From JASLDZ01 sp965199975 (GTDB lineage: Bacteria > Pseudomonadota > Alphaproteobacteria > Caulobacterales > Caulobacteraceae), in NCBI GenBank assembly GCA_965199975.1, contig OZ241340.1, positions 682,001 through 746,000 of the forward strand: 64,000 bases of DNA. Reading direction: 5' to 3'. The position numbers and the translations under genes are program-made. This document shows, in pieces, positions 23,848-32,588 of the stretch. Under the pieces are notes generated by a model. That model worked only from the letters and a program-made list of their open reading frames with translations, did no database searches and was not told where the DNA came from. Numbering within the stretch: the stretch's first letter is position 1; each line of letters starts with the position of its first letter.

Positions 23848-24945
23848 ATGGCGGACGTGGTGGAACGCGCGCGGCGATGGATGCTGGACGCGGCGCTGCC
23901 GTACTGGACCTCGCACGGCCAGGAGCCGTCGGGCCTCTGGTACGAGCAGGTGAACTACGACGGTTCGCCCGATCCGGCCGGCCAGCGCCGCATGCGCGTG
24001 CAGGCCCGCCAGACCTACTGCTGGGCGCACGCGCGCCGCATGGGCTGGCACCCGGCGCCCGGCCTGGAGAGGGGGCTGGACGAATGGCTGAAGACCTCCT
24101 TCGAACCGGATGGGAAGGGCGGCTGGATCCACCTCCTCAACCCCGACGGCTCGGTGAAGGACGATCAGCGCGACGCCTACGACACGGCCTTCGCCATCTT
24201 CGCCCTCTCCGAGGTGCATCGCACGCTCGGCGATCCCCGCGCCCGGGACATCGTCGATCGCACGCTCGACTGGATGGACCGCGAGATGCGCGGACCGGTA
24301 GGCGGCTACCTCGAAAGCCTGCCGCCGGCCCTGCCGCGCCGCACCAACCCGCACATGCACCTCCTTGAGGCCATGCTGGCGTGGCTGGAGGCCACCGGCG
24401 ACGACGCGTTCCGCCAGCGCGCCGACATGCTGCTGGGCCTGTTCGTCGATCACTTCTTCGACGAGGAGACCGGTTCGCTCGGCGAATACTTCACCTCCAC
24501 CCTCGAGCCCTGCCCGCCGCCACAGGGCGACTCGCGCGAGCCCGGGCACCACGCCGAGTGGACGTGGCTGCTCCACCGCGCCAAGGCCGCCGGCTGCCGC
24601 GACGAGACGGCCAAGGGCCGCCGGCTCTACGACTGGCTCAACGCCCACGGCCTGAATAGCGGGGGCCTCGCCGTCGACGAGTGTGACCGCGCGGGCGCGA
24701 TCCTGCGCCCCACCCGTCGCTCGTGGGTGGAGTGCGAGCTGATGAAGGCGCACCTGGTCATGGGCGAGAGGGCCAAGGGCCACGCGGTGATGGAGAAGTT
24801 GCTGGACCAGTACCTTGCGACCGAGGTGCCCGGCATCTGGATCGACGTCTTCGACGGCGATGGGAAGCCCGACGCGCCCGTAGTGCCCGCCAGCACCTTC
24901 TACCACCTGATGGTGGCCATCGATCTCCTGCTCGAGCACGGCTGA
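23848..24945 (+). CDS. AGE family epimerase/isomerase
   Basis: A 365-residue (alpha/alpha)6-barrel protein of the N-acylglucosamine 2-epimerase / phosphomannose isomerase-like family. Recognisable pieces are ARQTYCWAHARRMGW near residue 55, NPHMHLLEAMLAWLEATGD near residue 173, GHHAEWTWLL near residue 233 and the C-terminal FYHLMVAIDLL. It probably interconverts mannose/glucose or their 2-epimers. In alphaproteobacteria such genes often lie with sugar-nucleotide genes, but here it is alone 53 bp after queD, with GAGGAGCGAGC as a ribosome-binding site. Substrate unknown. Confidence 0.87.
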   Translation: MADVVERARRWMLDAALPYWTSHGQEPSGLWYEQVNYDGSPDPAGQRRMRVQARQTYCWAHARRMGWHPAPGLERGLDEWLKTSFEPDGKGGWIHLLNPDGSVKDDQRDAYDTAFAIFALSEVHRTLGDPRARDIVDRTLDWMDREMRGPVGGYLESLPPALPRRTNPHMHLLEAMLAWLEATGDDAFRQRADMLLGLFVDHFFDEETGSLGEYFTSTLEPCPPPQGDSREPGHHAEWTWLLHRAKAAGCRDETAKGRRLYDWLNAHGLNSGGLAVDECDRAGAILRPTRRSWVECELMKAHLVMGERAKGHAVMEKLLDQYLATEVPGIWIDVFDGDGKPDAPVVPASTFYHLMVAIDLLLEHG

Positions 24946-24957
24946 GAGGAGCTCGGA

Positions 24958-25404
24958 TCAGCGCTTGAAGTAGACCCCGGCCGCCCGTGGTTCGCCATCG
25001 AGAAGTTCGTAGGCCCTGAACTCCGTCAGCGGCCTATCGGCTGAGGCGCCTGCCCTCAGTACGAGAAGCGTCGCGCCGGCGGAATATTCGGCCACGCCGT
25101 ATTTGTTACTGACCTTCCCGTCACCAAAGCTCTCGAAGATCACATCAAGGCGATCCCCGGTCGTGCGGGCTTGGCAGCGGATCGTCTCATCGGTCTGGAA
25201 GCCCTGCGCGGTGAGCCGACAGACGCCCGGCCTGAGCACTAGCGTGTAGGCCACCGCGACGCCGGACCCGGGCTCGCCGACGAATTCGTAGCGATACGTC
25301 CCGCTCCAGCGTCCAGCCGCGTCGCTCGCCGCGTCGGCTCCGGCGCTCGCGCCGAACATGGCCGCCGCCGAGGCCGCGACCAAGGTCATGGAGAGAATGC
25401 GCAT
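24958..25404 (-). CDS. Exported hypothetical protein
   Basis: A 148-residue protein from ATG 25404, with a signal peptide (MRILSMTLVAASAAAMFGASAG) and a mature part that looks like a beta-barrel or lipocalin-like domain: GRWSGTYRYEF near the start, then alternating hydrophobic strands and two cysteines. A longer frame to 25443 would bury the signal peptide. I do not recognise the family with confidence. It sits alone between convergent neighbours. Confidence 0.65.
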   Translation of the reverse strand: MRILSMTLVAASAAAMFGASAGADAASDAAGRWSGTYRYEFVGEPGSGVAVAYTLVLRPGVCRLTAQGFQTDETIRCQARTTGDRLDVIFESFGDGKVSNKYGVAEYSAGATLLVLRAGASADRPLTEFRAYELLDGEPRAAGVYFKR

Positions 25405-25530
25405 CGACGTCTCCCGAAGGGCGCCGAACGCCGAGGCGATCATGGCGCAAGACCGAGCGGCGTGGAAGCGTAGGCCGTTGCTGGTGGAGTGGCGCTCAGC
25501 AGCCGCGAGGCCGCCGGAAACGCCCAGATC

Positions 25531-28500
25531 CTATGGCGAAACGCCGCCGAGGTTCAGCAGCGCCGGGTCGCCCCCCTGCGCGGCGATGTTGACGCTCACC
25601 GCACGCTCCACAGCGTAGCGCAGCAGCGCGTAGGGGCCGCCCGCCTTCGGGCCCGTACCCGAGAGGCCCTCGCCCCCGAAGGGTTGCACGCCGACCACAG
25701 CCCCCACCACCGTGCGGTTCACATAGGCGTTGCCCGCCGGCACCCGCACCCGCACCCGATCGGAGAAGCCGTCGATGCGCGAGTGCACGCCCAGCGTCAG
25801 CCCGTAGCGCTTGGAGGCCAGCGCGTCCGCGACCGCCTCGAAGCGCTCGGGATCGTAGCGGCAGACATGCAGCACGGGGCCGAACACCTCTTTCTCAAGC
25901 CAGCCGGGGGAGGGGATCTCAGCCAGCGTCGGCGCGAAGAACACCCCGCGCTCGGCGTCCTGAGGTCGCACCGCCGCACGGCGCAGGATGCGCGCCTCGC
26001 TCTCCAGCCGTTGCAGGTGGCGCTCGAGCGACGCGCGCGCCTCCTCATCGATCACGGGGCCGACATCGACGGCGGGATCGGCGGGATCTCCCACCAGCAG
26101 AGCATCCATTGCGCCGGTCAGCCCTTCAATGATGAGGTCGGCGGTGTCAGCCGGCAGGTAGAGAAGGCGCAGCGCCGAGCAGCGCTGGCCGGCCGAGCCG
26201 AAGGCCGAGACCACCACGTCGTCCACCACCTGCTCACGCAGGGCTGTGGTGTCGACGAACATGCCGTTCAGCCCGCCCGTCTCGGCGATGAGGGGGATGA
26301 TCGGTCCATCGCGGTTCGCCAGGGCCTTGTTGATGGCGCGCGCGGTGTCGGTGCCGCCGGTGAAGGCCACGCCGTCGATCCCAGGATGGACGACCAGCGC
26401 CGCGCCCACCGTCTCGCCCGCGCCGGGGATCAGCGACAGGAGGCGCGGGTCCAGCCCCGCCCGGTGGAACAGGCGCACCGCCTCGTGGGCGATGAGCGGC
26501 GTCTGCTCGGCGGGCTTGGCCACCACGGCATTGCCGGCGGCGAGCGCGGCGGCCACCTGGCCGGTGAAGATCGCCAGAGGGAAGTTCCACGGCGAGATGG
26601 CGGCGAACACGCCACGCCCGCGCAGTTCCAGCGTGTTGAGCTCGGCCACGGGGCCGGCCAGCACCTGCGGCGGGCCGAACAGGCGCTCAGCCTGCTGGGC
26701 GTAGTAGCGCAGAAAGTCGACCGCCTCGCGCACCTCGCCGATCGCGTCCGGCCACGTCTTGCCGGCCTCGCGCACGGCCAGCGCCGCGAAGCGGTCGTAT
26801 TCGCCCTCGAGCCCGTCGGCCATGGCGCGAAGCGTGCGAGCGCGGCCGTAGCCGCCCGCGGCGTCCCAGGCGGGCTGCGCCTGGCGCCCGGCCGCCACCG
26901 CCATGTCGACCACGCGCGCGGCGGCTTCGGGCGCGGGCGTGCGCACCTGGCCGACCACGCGCGTGCGGTCCGCGGGCGAGCGCACCGGCTCGCCTTCGAG
27001 GCCCGGCGCCTCGCCCCGGCCCGCGATCAGCACGCCCGCCGCGATCCGCTCTGCGTCGAGCCTGCTCAGGGCGCGGAGCATGCGATCGCGATCATCCAGC
27101 GTCGACAGGTCGCGTCCGGAAGAATTGCGCCGCGCCGCGCCGTAGAGGCCGGGGGGCGACGGAATCTTGGGGTGCCGGTCGGGGTGCGCCTCCAGCGCCG
27201 CCACGGGGTCGAAGACCACCCGCTCGGCCGGCACCTCGTCGTCCAGCAAGGCGTGGACGAAGCTCGTGTTGGCGCCGTTCTCCAGGAGGCGCCGCACGAG
27301 GTAGGGCAGGAGGTCCTCGTGCCCGCCCACCGGCGCATAGGCGCGCAGGGTCAATGCGCCGTACTTGGCCTGCGCGCCGGCGTAGAGCGCCTCGCCCATG
27401 CCGTGCAGGCGCTGGAACTCCACGGCCACGCCCGCCTCGTCGGCCATGCGGTGCACGGCGGCGAGCGACTGGGCGTTATGCGTGGCGAACTGGCCGTAGA
27501 GGTGCGGCGCCGCGTCGATGATGGCCTTGGCCGCGGCCATGTAGTTGACGTCGGTGGCGGCCTTGGTGGTCCACACCGGGTAGTCGGGCCGGCCGGCGAC
27601 CTGCGCCTTCTTGATCTCGGTGTCCCAGTAGGCGCCCTTGACCAGGCGCACCATCAGCCGCCGGCCGGTGCGCCGCGCCAGCTCCGCCACCCGCGCCACC
27701 GTCTCGGGCGCACGCTTCTGGTAGGCCTGCACGGCGAGGCCCAGGCCGCGCCAGTCGCCTAGGTCGGGCTCGCGCGCCAGCCGGTCGAGCAGCTTGAGCG
27801 AGAGGACGAGGCGGTCGGCCTCCTCCGCATCGATGGTGAAGTTGAGGTCGTGGCGCGCGGCGATCACCGCCAGGCGCTTGAGCCGGGGGTAGAGCTCGCT
27901 CCACACCCGCGCCTCCTGCAGGGCGTCGTAGCGGGGCGACAGCGCTGAGAGCTTCACCGACACGCCGTGGCCGTGCTCTGGCCCTCGCCCGTTCTGCGCG
28001 CGGCCGACCGCCTCGATGGCGACGGCATAGCTCGCCTCGTAGCGTTGCGCGTCCGCGGCGGTGCGCGCGCCTTCTCCCAGCATGTCGAAGCTGCACACGT
28101 AACCTTCACGGCGGGCGCGCTTCAGCGCCTCCTCGATGGTGCGGCCCAGCACGAACTGCTCGCCCATGATGCGGATGGCGCGGCCCACGGCGGCGCGGAT
28201 CACCGGCTCGCCCAGCTTGTTGGCCAAGCGGCGCAGATAGCCGCCCATGTCGGCGCGCGCCTCGTCGTCCACGTCCAGCACCTTGCCGGTGAGCATCAGT
28301 CCGAAGGTCGAGGCGTTGACGAAGACGCTGTCGGACTTGCCCATGTGGCTGGCCCAGTCGGCCGAGCCGATCTTCTCGGCGATGAGCGCGTCGCGCGTGC
28401 CGTCGTCGGGGGTGCGCAGCAGCGCCTCGGCCAGACACATGAGCGCCAGCCCCTCGCGGGTGCCGAGGCTGAACTCCTGCAGGAAGCTCTCGACCACGCC

Positions 28501-28692
28501 CTGGCGCTGCGCCGATTTGCGTGCGGCGCGCACCAGATCGGCGGCCTCCGCGGTGACGGCCGCGCGCGTCTGGGCCGAGAGCGGCTGGCTGGCCAGCAGC
28601 TCGTGCGCGGCCTGCGCCTCGTCGGCGTACTTGGCGGCGTCGAGCCCGTCCCAGGCGGCGAGAGTGTCAGGGGAGAATGCGCCATCGGCCAT
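25531..28692 (-). CDS. putA: Bifunctional proline dehydrogenase / L-glutamate gamma-semialdehyde dehydrogenase PutA
   Basis: A 1053-residue bifunctional enzyme that oxidises proline to glutamate using FAD then NAD+, peripheral on the inner membrane. Residues about 170-440 form the PRODH barrel (VRLVKGAYWDTEIK, FQRLHGMGEALY). Residues about 530-1010 form the aldehyde dehydrogenase, with SPWNFPLAIFTG, LIAETGG and the catalytic cysteine near residue 838 in GSAGQRCSAL. It is about 270 residues shorter than the E. coli protein and lacks the N-terminal ribbon-helix-helix domain, so it is not an autorepressor. No divergent putR is seen next to it. Confidence 0.95.
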   Translation of the reverse strand: MADGAFSPDTLAAWDGLDAAKYADEAQAAHELLASQPLSAQTRAAVTAEAADLVRAARKSAQRQGVVESFLQEFSLGTREGLALMCLAEALLRTPDDGTRDALIAEKIGSADWASHMGKSDSVFVNASTFGLMLTGKVLDVDDEARADMGGYLRRLANKLGEPVIRAAVGRAIRIMGEQFVLGRTIEEALKRARREGYVCSFDMLGEGARTAADAQRYEASYAVAIEAVGRAQNGRGPEHGHGVSVKLSALSPRYDALQEARVWSELYPRLKRLAVIAARHDLNFTIDAEEADRLVLSLKLLDRLAREPDLGDWRGLGLAVQAYQKRAPETVARVAELARRTGRRLMVRLVKGAYWDTEIKKAQVAGRPDYPVWTTKAATDVNYMAAAKAIIDAAPHLYGQFATHNAQSLAAVHRMADEAGVAVEFQRLHGMGEALYAGAQAKYGALTLRAYAPVGGHEDLLPYLVRRLLENGANTSFVHALLDDEVPAERVVFDPVAALEAHPDRHPKIPSPPGLYGAARRNSSGRDLSTLDDRDRMLRALSRLDAERIAAGVLIAGRGEAPGLEGEPVRSPADRTRVVGQVRTPAPEAAARVVDMAVAAGRQAQPAWDAAGGYGRARTLRAMADGLEGEYDRFAALAVREAGKTWPDAIGEVREAVDFLRYYAQQAERLFGPPQVLAGPVAELNTLELRGRGVFAAISPWNFPLAIFTGQVAAALAAGNAVVAKPAEQTPLIAHEAVRLFHRAGLDPRLLSLIPGAGETVGAALVVHPGIDGVAFTGGTDTARAINKALANRDGPIIPLIAETGGLNGMFVDTTALREQVVDDVVVSAFGSAGQRCSALRLLYLPADTADLIIEGLTGAMDALLVGDPADPAVDVGPVIDEEARASLERHLQRLESEARILRRAAVRPQDAERGVFFAPTLAEIPSPGWLEKEVFGPVLHVCRYDPERFEAVADALASKRYGLTLGVHSRIDGFSDRVRVRVPAGNAYVNRTVVGAVVGVQPFGGEGLSGTGPKAGGPYALLRYAVERAVSVNIAAQGGDPALLNLGGVSP

Positions 28693-28797
28693 GCGCGGCT
28701 AGATGCGCCCGGCGCAAGGGGCGGGCAAGGCGTGCGCGGCGCGCTAGGTGATGCGGAGCGGGGCCGCCAACCCTGGGCATCGGACGGGATGTGGGTC

Positions 28798-28826
28798 GGC
28801 GTTTGGAACGCCGATTTAAAATCGGC
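28798..28826. repeat. Tandem small palindromes upstream of the exported-protein gene
   Basis: Two adjoining hairpins: GGCGTT-TGG-AACGCC (28798-28812), then CCGATTT-AA-AATCGG (28811-28826). They sit in the 205-bp gap between putA and the next gene and share two bases. No T-run follows, so intrinsic termination is doubtful. The second hairpin resembles a tRNA anticodon arm, but no other tRNA part is present. It could be a repeat element or an operator. Confidence 0.5.
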
Positions 28827-28897
28827 TTTCGAACCGCGAGGATCTGGCGGGCGTGCCATAAGCCCGCGCGCGCAGCTTCCAACCTTCAGGCCGAGCC

Positions 28898-29359
28898 ATG
28901 ATCAGCCCCGCTTTCCAGCTCATGCTGGCGCTGGCGTCACTTGGGGGCGGATCAGCCGGCGGCGGCGTCGGGGCGCCACATCTCCAGCGCCTCACGCCAA
29001 GTGGCGGTCACATCCGCGTCGCGGACTACGACCTCGATTTGGGCGACGCCGATCATGCCGATCGGGCCACGGCATGGAGCGGTCCTGTGAAGGTGACTGG
29101 AGGCGTGAAATCCTGCGTCGTAAGCGACGATGTGGCGATTGTGACCACGCCCATCGCCTGGATTTCAGGGCGCTTCGCATACCTGAGCACCTACTCGGGA
29201 AGCTACGACCAGATCTTCGCGGTGGACCTACAGGATTGCGCCGTGCGGTGGAAAAGCCGCAAATTCGTCGGGCGAGCTCGGTTCGCCACGACTGGCATCG
29301 CTCTGCCAGACGGAAAAAGGATCAGGCTTTCCGCAGGGGGGCTTCCCCTCGACCCCTGA
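28898..29359 (+). CDS. Exported hypothetical protein in AT-richer DNA
   Basis: A 153-residue protein with a hydrophobic N-terminus (MISPAFQLMLALASLGGGSAG) consistent with a signal peptide and a Gly-rich linker. The mature part has two cysteines (SCVVSDD, LQDCAVRW) and beta-rich stretches such as FAYLSTYSGSYDQIFAVDL. No known family recognised. Codons are visibly less GC-biased at third positions than in neighbouring genes, and the DNA on both sides is also lower in GC, which suggests recent acquisition. Downstream hairpins at 29364-29396 could end the transcript. Confidence 0.6.
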   Translation: MISPAFQLMLALASLGGGSAGGGVGAPHLQRLTPSGGHIRVADYDLDLGDADHADRATAWSGPVKVTGGVKSCVVSDDVAIVTTPIAWISGRFAYLSTYSGSYDQIFAVDLQDCAVRWKSRKFVGRARFATTGIALPDGKRIRLSAGGLPLDP

Positions 29360-29363
29360 CGTA

Positions 29364-29396
29364 GAGCCTTTCCGGCTCGATGCTCTTTTCAAGAGC
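29364..29396 (+). terminator. Two short hairpins after the exported-protein gene
   Basis: GAGCC-TTTCC-GGCTC (29364-29378) is followed by GCTCTT-TTC-AAGAGC (29382-29396), 5 bp after the stop codon at 29357-29359. There is no clear U-tract, so a role as intrinsic terminator is only possible; they may simply protect the mRNA end. Confidence 0.35.
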
Positions 29397-29507
29397 GATA
29401 CCCATCATCGTCTCCCGCAAAACACATCGAGACTTTCAGATCATAGCAATGGGAAGTGGCGCCCTTGCTTCATGGGCCCATTCAGGGAGCCTTAGAGACC
29501 ACGCCGC

Positions 29508-29738
29508 CTAGGGACCATCGGGGTCTAGCGCGGGCGACGGGTCATACTCCAGCACCTCGCCCGCCTCGCAGCCCAGTTCGCGGCACAGCGCCTCCAGCGT
29601 CGACATGCGGATGGCGCGGGCGCGCCCGGCCTTGAGCAGGGCGAGGTCGGCGGCGGGCACGCCCACGCGGTCGGCCAGCTCGGCCAGCGACATGCGCCGG
29701 CGCACCAGCAGGCGATCGAGGCGCACGCAAATCGGCAT
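29508..29738 (-). CDS. Small XRE-family helix-turn-helix regulator
   Basis: A 76-residue Cro/CI-type HTH protein. MSLAELADRVGVPAADLALLKAGRARAIR gives the helix-turn-helix, followed by STLEALCRELGCEAGEVLEYDP, typical of the YozG-like short XRE regulators. ATG 29738 overlaps the stop of the upstream DUF2975 gene (TGATG). This DUF2975-XRE pairing is widespread and the regulator probably controls its own pair. No operator can be assigned. Confidence 0.88.
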   Translation of the reverse strand: MPICVRLDRLLVRRRMSLAELADRVGVPAADLALLKAGRARAIRMSTLEALCRELGCEAGEVLEYDPSPALDPDGP

Positions 29739-30271
29739 CAGACGGTCATCGCCGCCTCGGCCCGCAGGCGCGCCCCCTCGCGGAACACCTCGGCCAGGAC
29801 GAAGACGATGAGCACGGCGAACCAGCCGGAAAGCTCCAACCCGCCGCCGCCCTGCAGGCGCGTGAACACATCGGCCGCCACCCACCGCAGCGCATAGCCG
29901 ACGAGCTGCACCGCCACGAGCGCCAGCCCCGCCTCGCGCAGCCGGCGCACGTTGGCTGGGTCGAAGGGATCGCCTGTGCTCATGGTGGCGAACACCCGCC
30001 GCAGCCGGTCGACCACCACCAGCAGCGCACCGAGATAGACGCCGGCGCCCAGGGCGAGCGCCAGCAGCATCGGCCCTCCGCGCAGAAGGGCGTCCGCCTG
30101 CGCCAGCGCGCCGGTGGCGTCTTGGGGCCGAGGGCCGAGGAACGGCTGCCACAGGAGCCCCGCCGCGGTGGAGATCAAAAGCGCCGCCGCCGACGCCCAC
30201 AGGAGCCAGTAGGCCACGTCGAAGGTGGTCTTCAGGAAGGAGGAGACCGAGCCCGGTCCAAAGGTGCGCAC
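29738..30271 (-). CDS. DUF2975 membrane protein
   Basis: A 177-residue membrane protein with about four transmembrane segments (near 18-40, 70-90, 115-135 and 148-165) and the family's DPFDPANVRRLREAG loop between helices two and three. It matches DUF2975, usually paired with a small XRE regulator as here. Function unknown; such pairs may couple a membrane cue to transcription. The start at GTG 30271 lies 124 bp from the divergent rdgB start. Confidence 0.85.
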   Translation of the reverse strand: MRTFGPGSVSSFLKTTFDVAYWLLWASAAALLISTAAGLLWQPFLGPRPQDATGALAQADALLRGGPMLLALALGAGVYLGALLVVVDRLRRVFATMSTGDPFDPANVRRLREAGLALVAVQLVGYALRWVAADVFTRLQGGGGLELSGWFAVLIVFVLAEVFREGARLRAEAAMTV

Positions 30272-30395
30272 GCCGACCAGCCGCCTCCCCCGCGCGCCCG
30301 CCTGCTCGCGGCCACGCCTGCGGCGGCGAGCATGACCGCCGCGCCCCCCGCGTCAATGCGTGGACCTTCGCGGGCCGCCGGGGCAGGAGAGGGCC

Positions 30396-30998
30396 ATGAC
30401 GCTGCAGCTCGCTCCCGGCGACCGCCTGGTGGTGGCCACCCACAACGCCGGCAAGGCGCGCGAAGTGGCGGCCCTGCTCGACGGCCGCTTCGCCACCGTC
30501 TCCGCCGCCGAGCTGGGCCTGGCCGAGCCGGAGGAGACGGAGGCCACCTACACCGGCAACGCCGTGCTCAAGGCGCGGGCGGCGGCGCAGGCCAGCGGGA
30601 TGATCGCGGTGGCCGACGACTCGGGACTTTCGGTGGCGGGGCTGGGCGGCGCGCCCGGCGTGCTCTCCGCGCGTTGGGCTGGCGAGCCGCGCGACTTCGG
30701 CGCGGCCATGGCGCGCGTGGAGCGTGAGCTGGCGGCGACCGATCGACCCGACGACAGGGCGAGCTTCCACTGCGCCCTGGCCGTGGCATGGCCGAACGAC
30801 GGCCCGTGCGTAGCGGTGGAAGGGCATGTCGACGGCCGCCTCGTCTTCCCCGGCCGCGGCGAGCGCGGCTTCGGCTACGACCCGATCTTCCGGCTGGAAG
30901 GCCAGACGCAGACCTACGGCGAGATGGACCCCGACGCCAAGCACGCCGTCAGCCACCGCGCCGCCGCCTTCGCCAAGCTCAGGGCGGCGCTGTTCTGA
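30396..30998 (+). CDS. rdgB: XTP/dITP pyrophosphatase (RdgB/Ham1)
   Basis: A 200-residue house-cleaning nucleotidase that hydrolyses dITP, XTP and related non-canonical NTPs to monophosphates. It has the family's VVATHNAGKAREV start, EEETEATYTGNA-type helix, ADDSGLSVAGLGGAPGVLSAR, FPGRGERGFGYDPIF and the C-terminal SHRAAAFAKL. ATG 30396 with GGAGAGGG upstream is the natural start. hemW lies a little further downstream on the same strand, as in many proteobacteria, with a divergent VOC gene placed between them. Confidence 0.95.
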   Translation: MTLQLAPGDRLVVATHNAGKAREVAALLDGRFATVSAAELGLAEPEETEATYTGNAVLKARAAAQASGMIAVADDSGLSVAGLGGAPGVLSARWAGEPRDFGAAMARVERELAATDRPDDRASFHCALAVAWPNDGPCVAVEGHVDGRLVFPGRGERGFGYDPIFRLEGQTQTYGEMDPDAKHAVSHRAAAFAKLRAALF

Positions 30999-31021
30999 GC
31001 CGGCGCACCGACCCGAAGGCC

Positions 31022-31396
31022 TCAGCCGACGCTGAAGGCGCAGAGCTTGTTGCCCTCGGGATCGCGCACATAGCCAAAGTGCGCGCCCGGGATACGCTCG
31101 CCGGGTTCGCCCTCGCTGGTGGCGCCCAGTTCGAGGGCCTTGGCATGGAAGGCGGCGACGGCCTCGCCCGACTCCACGCGGAAGCCGCCCATCGCCCCGT
31201 TGCCGGGCGTGGCGGCCTCACCGTTCTCGGGCGTGAGCACGGCGAACATCGTAGCCTTGTCGGCCGCGGCGTAGATGCAGCCGCGCTCGAACTCGAAGAA
31301 GGGCGTGAAGCCCAGCGGGCCCAGCAGCGCGTCGTAGAAGCCGCGCGCCGCCTTCAGGTCGTTCGCGCCCACGGTGAAGTAGCCCGCGCTGGTCAT
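31022..31396 (-). CDS. VOC family protein (glyoxalase/bleomycin-resistance fold)
   Basis: A 124-residue vicinal-oxygen-chelate protein with paired beta-alpha-beta modules. ARGFYDALLGPLGF is in the first, and the C-terminal HFGYVRDPEGNKLCAF carries a typical second-module His and Glu. It probably binds a divalent metal and a small substrate. Its ATG (31396-31394) overlaps the hemW ATG on the other strand within a CATG palindrome, so the two genes share their start site. Substrate unknown. Confidence 0.87.
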   Translation of the reverse strand: MTSAGYFTVGANDLKAARGFYDALLGPLGFTPFFEFERGCIYAAADKATMFAVLTPENGEAATPGNGAMGGFRVESGEAVAAFHAKALELGATSEGEPGERIPGAHFGYVRDPEGNKLCAFSVG

Positions 31397-32579
31397 GCCT
31401 GAGGTCTCCCTGGAAGGGGCGTCGTCGGCACCGGCCGCGCCGCCGCTGGGGGTGTACCTGCACTGGCCCTATTGCGCACGCGTCTGCCCCTACTGCGACT
31501 TCAACGTGCGCCGCGATCGCGGCGGCGACCAGGCCGCGCTGGTGGAGGCGATGGCGGGCGACCTCGCCGCCCAGCGGGCGCTCACAGGCCCACGCACGCT
31601 GGTGTCGGTGTTCTTCGGCGGCGGCACGCCCTCGCTGCTCGCCGCCCCCCACGTGGCGCGGCTGCTGGAGACGGCGCAGGCGTTATGGACCCCCGCCGGT
31701 GATCTCGAGGTCTCGCTGGAGGCGAACCCGACGGATGCGGAGGCCGCCCGCTTCGAGGCCCTGGCGCAAGCGGGGGTGAACCGCCTCTCGCTGGGCGTGC
31801 AGGCGCTGGACGATGCGCAACTGCGCTTCCTCGGCCGCGACCACGACGCCGCGGCGGGGCGTCGCGCCGTGGAGACGGCGCTGCGGGCGGTGGGACGCGT
31901 GTCGCTCGACCTGATCTACGCCCTTCCGGGTCAGACCTCGGCCGCTTGGCGCACGGCGCTGGCGCGGGCCGCCGACCTGGGGGTGGAGCACCTCTCGCCC
32001 TACCAGCTCACCATCGAGGCGGGCACGGCCTTCGACCGCGCGGTGCGCCGCGGCCGCTGGTCGCCGACAGACCCCGACCTCGCCGCCGACCTCTACGAGG
32101 CCACGCAGGAGGTGCTGGAGGCGCGGGGCTTCGCCGCCTACGAGGTTTCCAACCACGCGCGCGGCGAGGCGGCGCGGTCGCGCCACAACCTCGTCTACTG
32201 GCGCGGCGGGGACTACGTGGGCGTGGGCCCGGGCGCCCACGGGCGGCTGACGCTGGCGGGCGGGCGCCTCGCCACCGTCGCCCACGCCGGCCCCGCCGCC
32301 TACGTGCGCGCCGTGGCCGAGACGGGCAACGGCCTGGCGCGGAGCGAGGAGCTGACCCCCCGGGCGGTGGCGGAGGAGCGCCTGCTCATGGGCCTGCGCA
32401 CCGACGAGGGCGTCCACCTGGCCGAGACCGCGGCCGCGGGCCTGTCGCCCGACGATGCGCGCTTGGCCGCCTTCGCGGCGGACGGCCTCCTCACCCTCGC
32501 CGCCGGGCGCATTCGGGCCACCGCCGCCGGTCGCCGGGTGCTCGACCGCCTGACGTCCGCGCTGGCGCTGGCGGGCTGA
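31395..32579 (+). CDS. hemW: Radical SAM heme chaperone HemW (coproporphyrinogen III oxidase-like)
   Basis: A 394-residue radical SAM protein. The cluster motif lies in YCARVCPYCDFN (CX3CX2C), followed by VFFGGGTPSLL. SLEANPTDAE and VNRLSLGVQAL are core segments, and RHNLVYWRGGDYVGVGPGAHG near the C-terminus is the HemW signature. It delivers heme to respiratory proteins rather than acting as an HemN oxidase. ATG 31395 overlaps the start codon of the divergent VOC gene, leaving no room for a ribosome-binding site outside that gene's coding region. A start further downstream before LGVYLHWPYC cannot be excluded. Confidence 0.92.
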   Translation: MPEVSLEGASSAPAAPPLGVYLHWPYCARVCPYCDFNVRRDRGGDQAALVEAMAGDLAAQRALTGPRTLVSVFFGGGTPSLLAAPHVARLLETAQALWTPAGDLEVSLEANPTDAEAARFEALAQAGVNRLSLGVQALDDAQLRFLGRDHDAAAGRRAVETALRAVGRVSLDLIYALPGQTSAAWRTALARAADLGVEHLSPYQLTIEAGTAFDRAVRRGRWSPTDPDLAADLYEATQEVLEARGFAAYEVSNHARGEAARSRHNLVYWRGGDYVGVGPGAHGRLTLAGGRLATVAHAGPAAYVRAVAETGNGLARSEELTPRAVAEERLLMGLRTDEGVHLAETAAAGLSPDDARLAAFAADGLLTLAAGRIRATAAGRRVLDRLTSALALAG

Positions 32580-32588
32580 GGGCGCGGC

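Noticed and set aside
28805..28835. Hairpin like the anticodon arm of a tRNA-Leu(UAA)
   Set aside because: No D-arm or T-arm sequence, no acceptor stem and no CCA region could be found around it.
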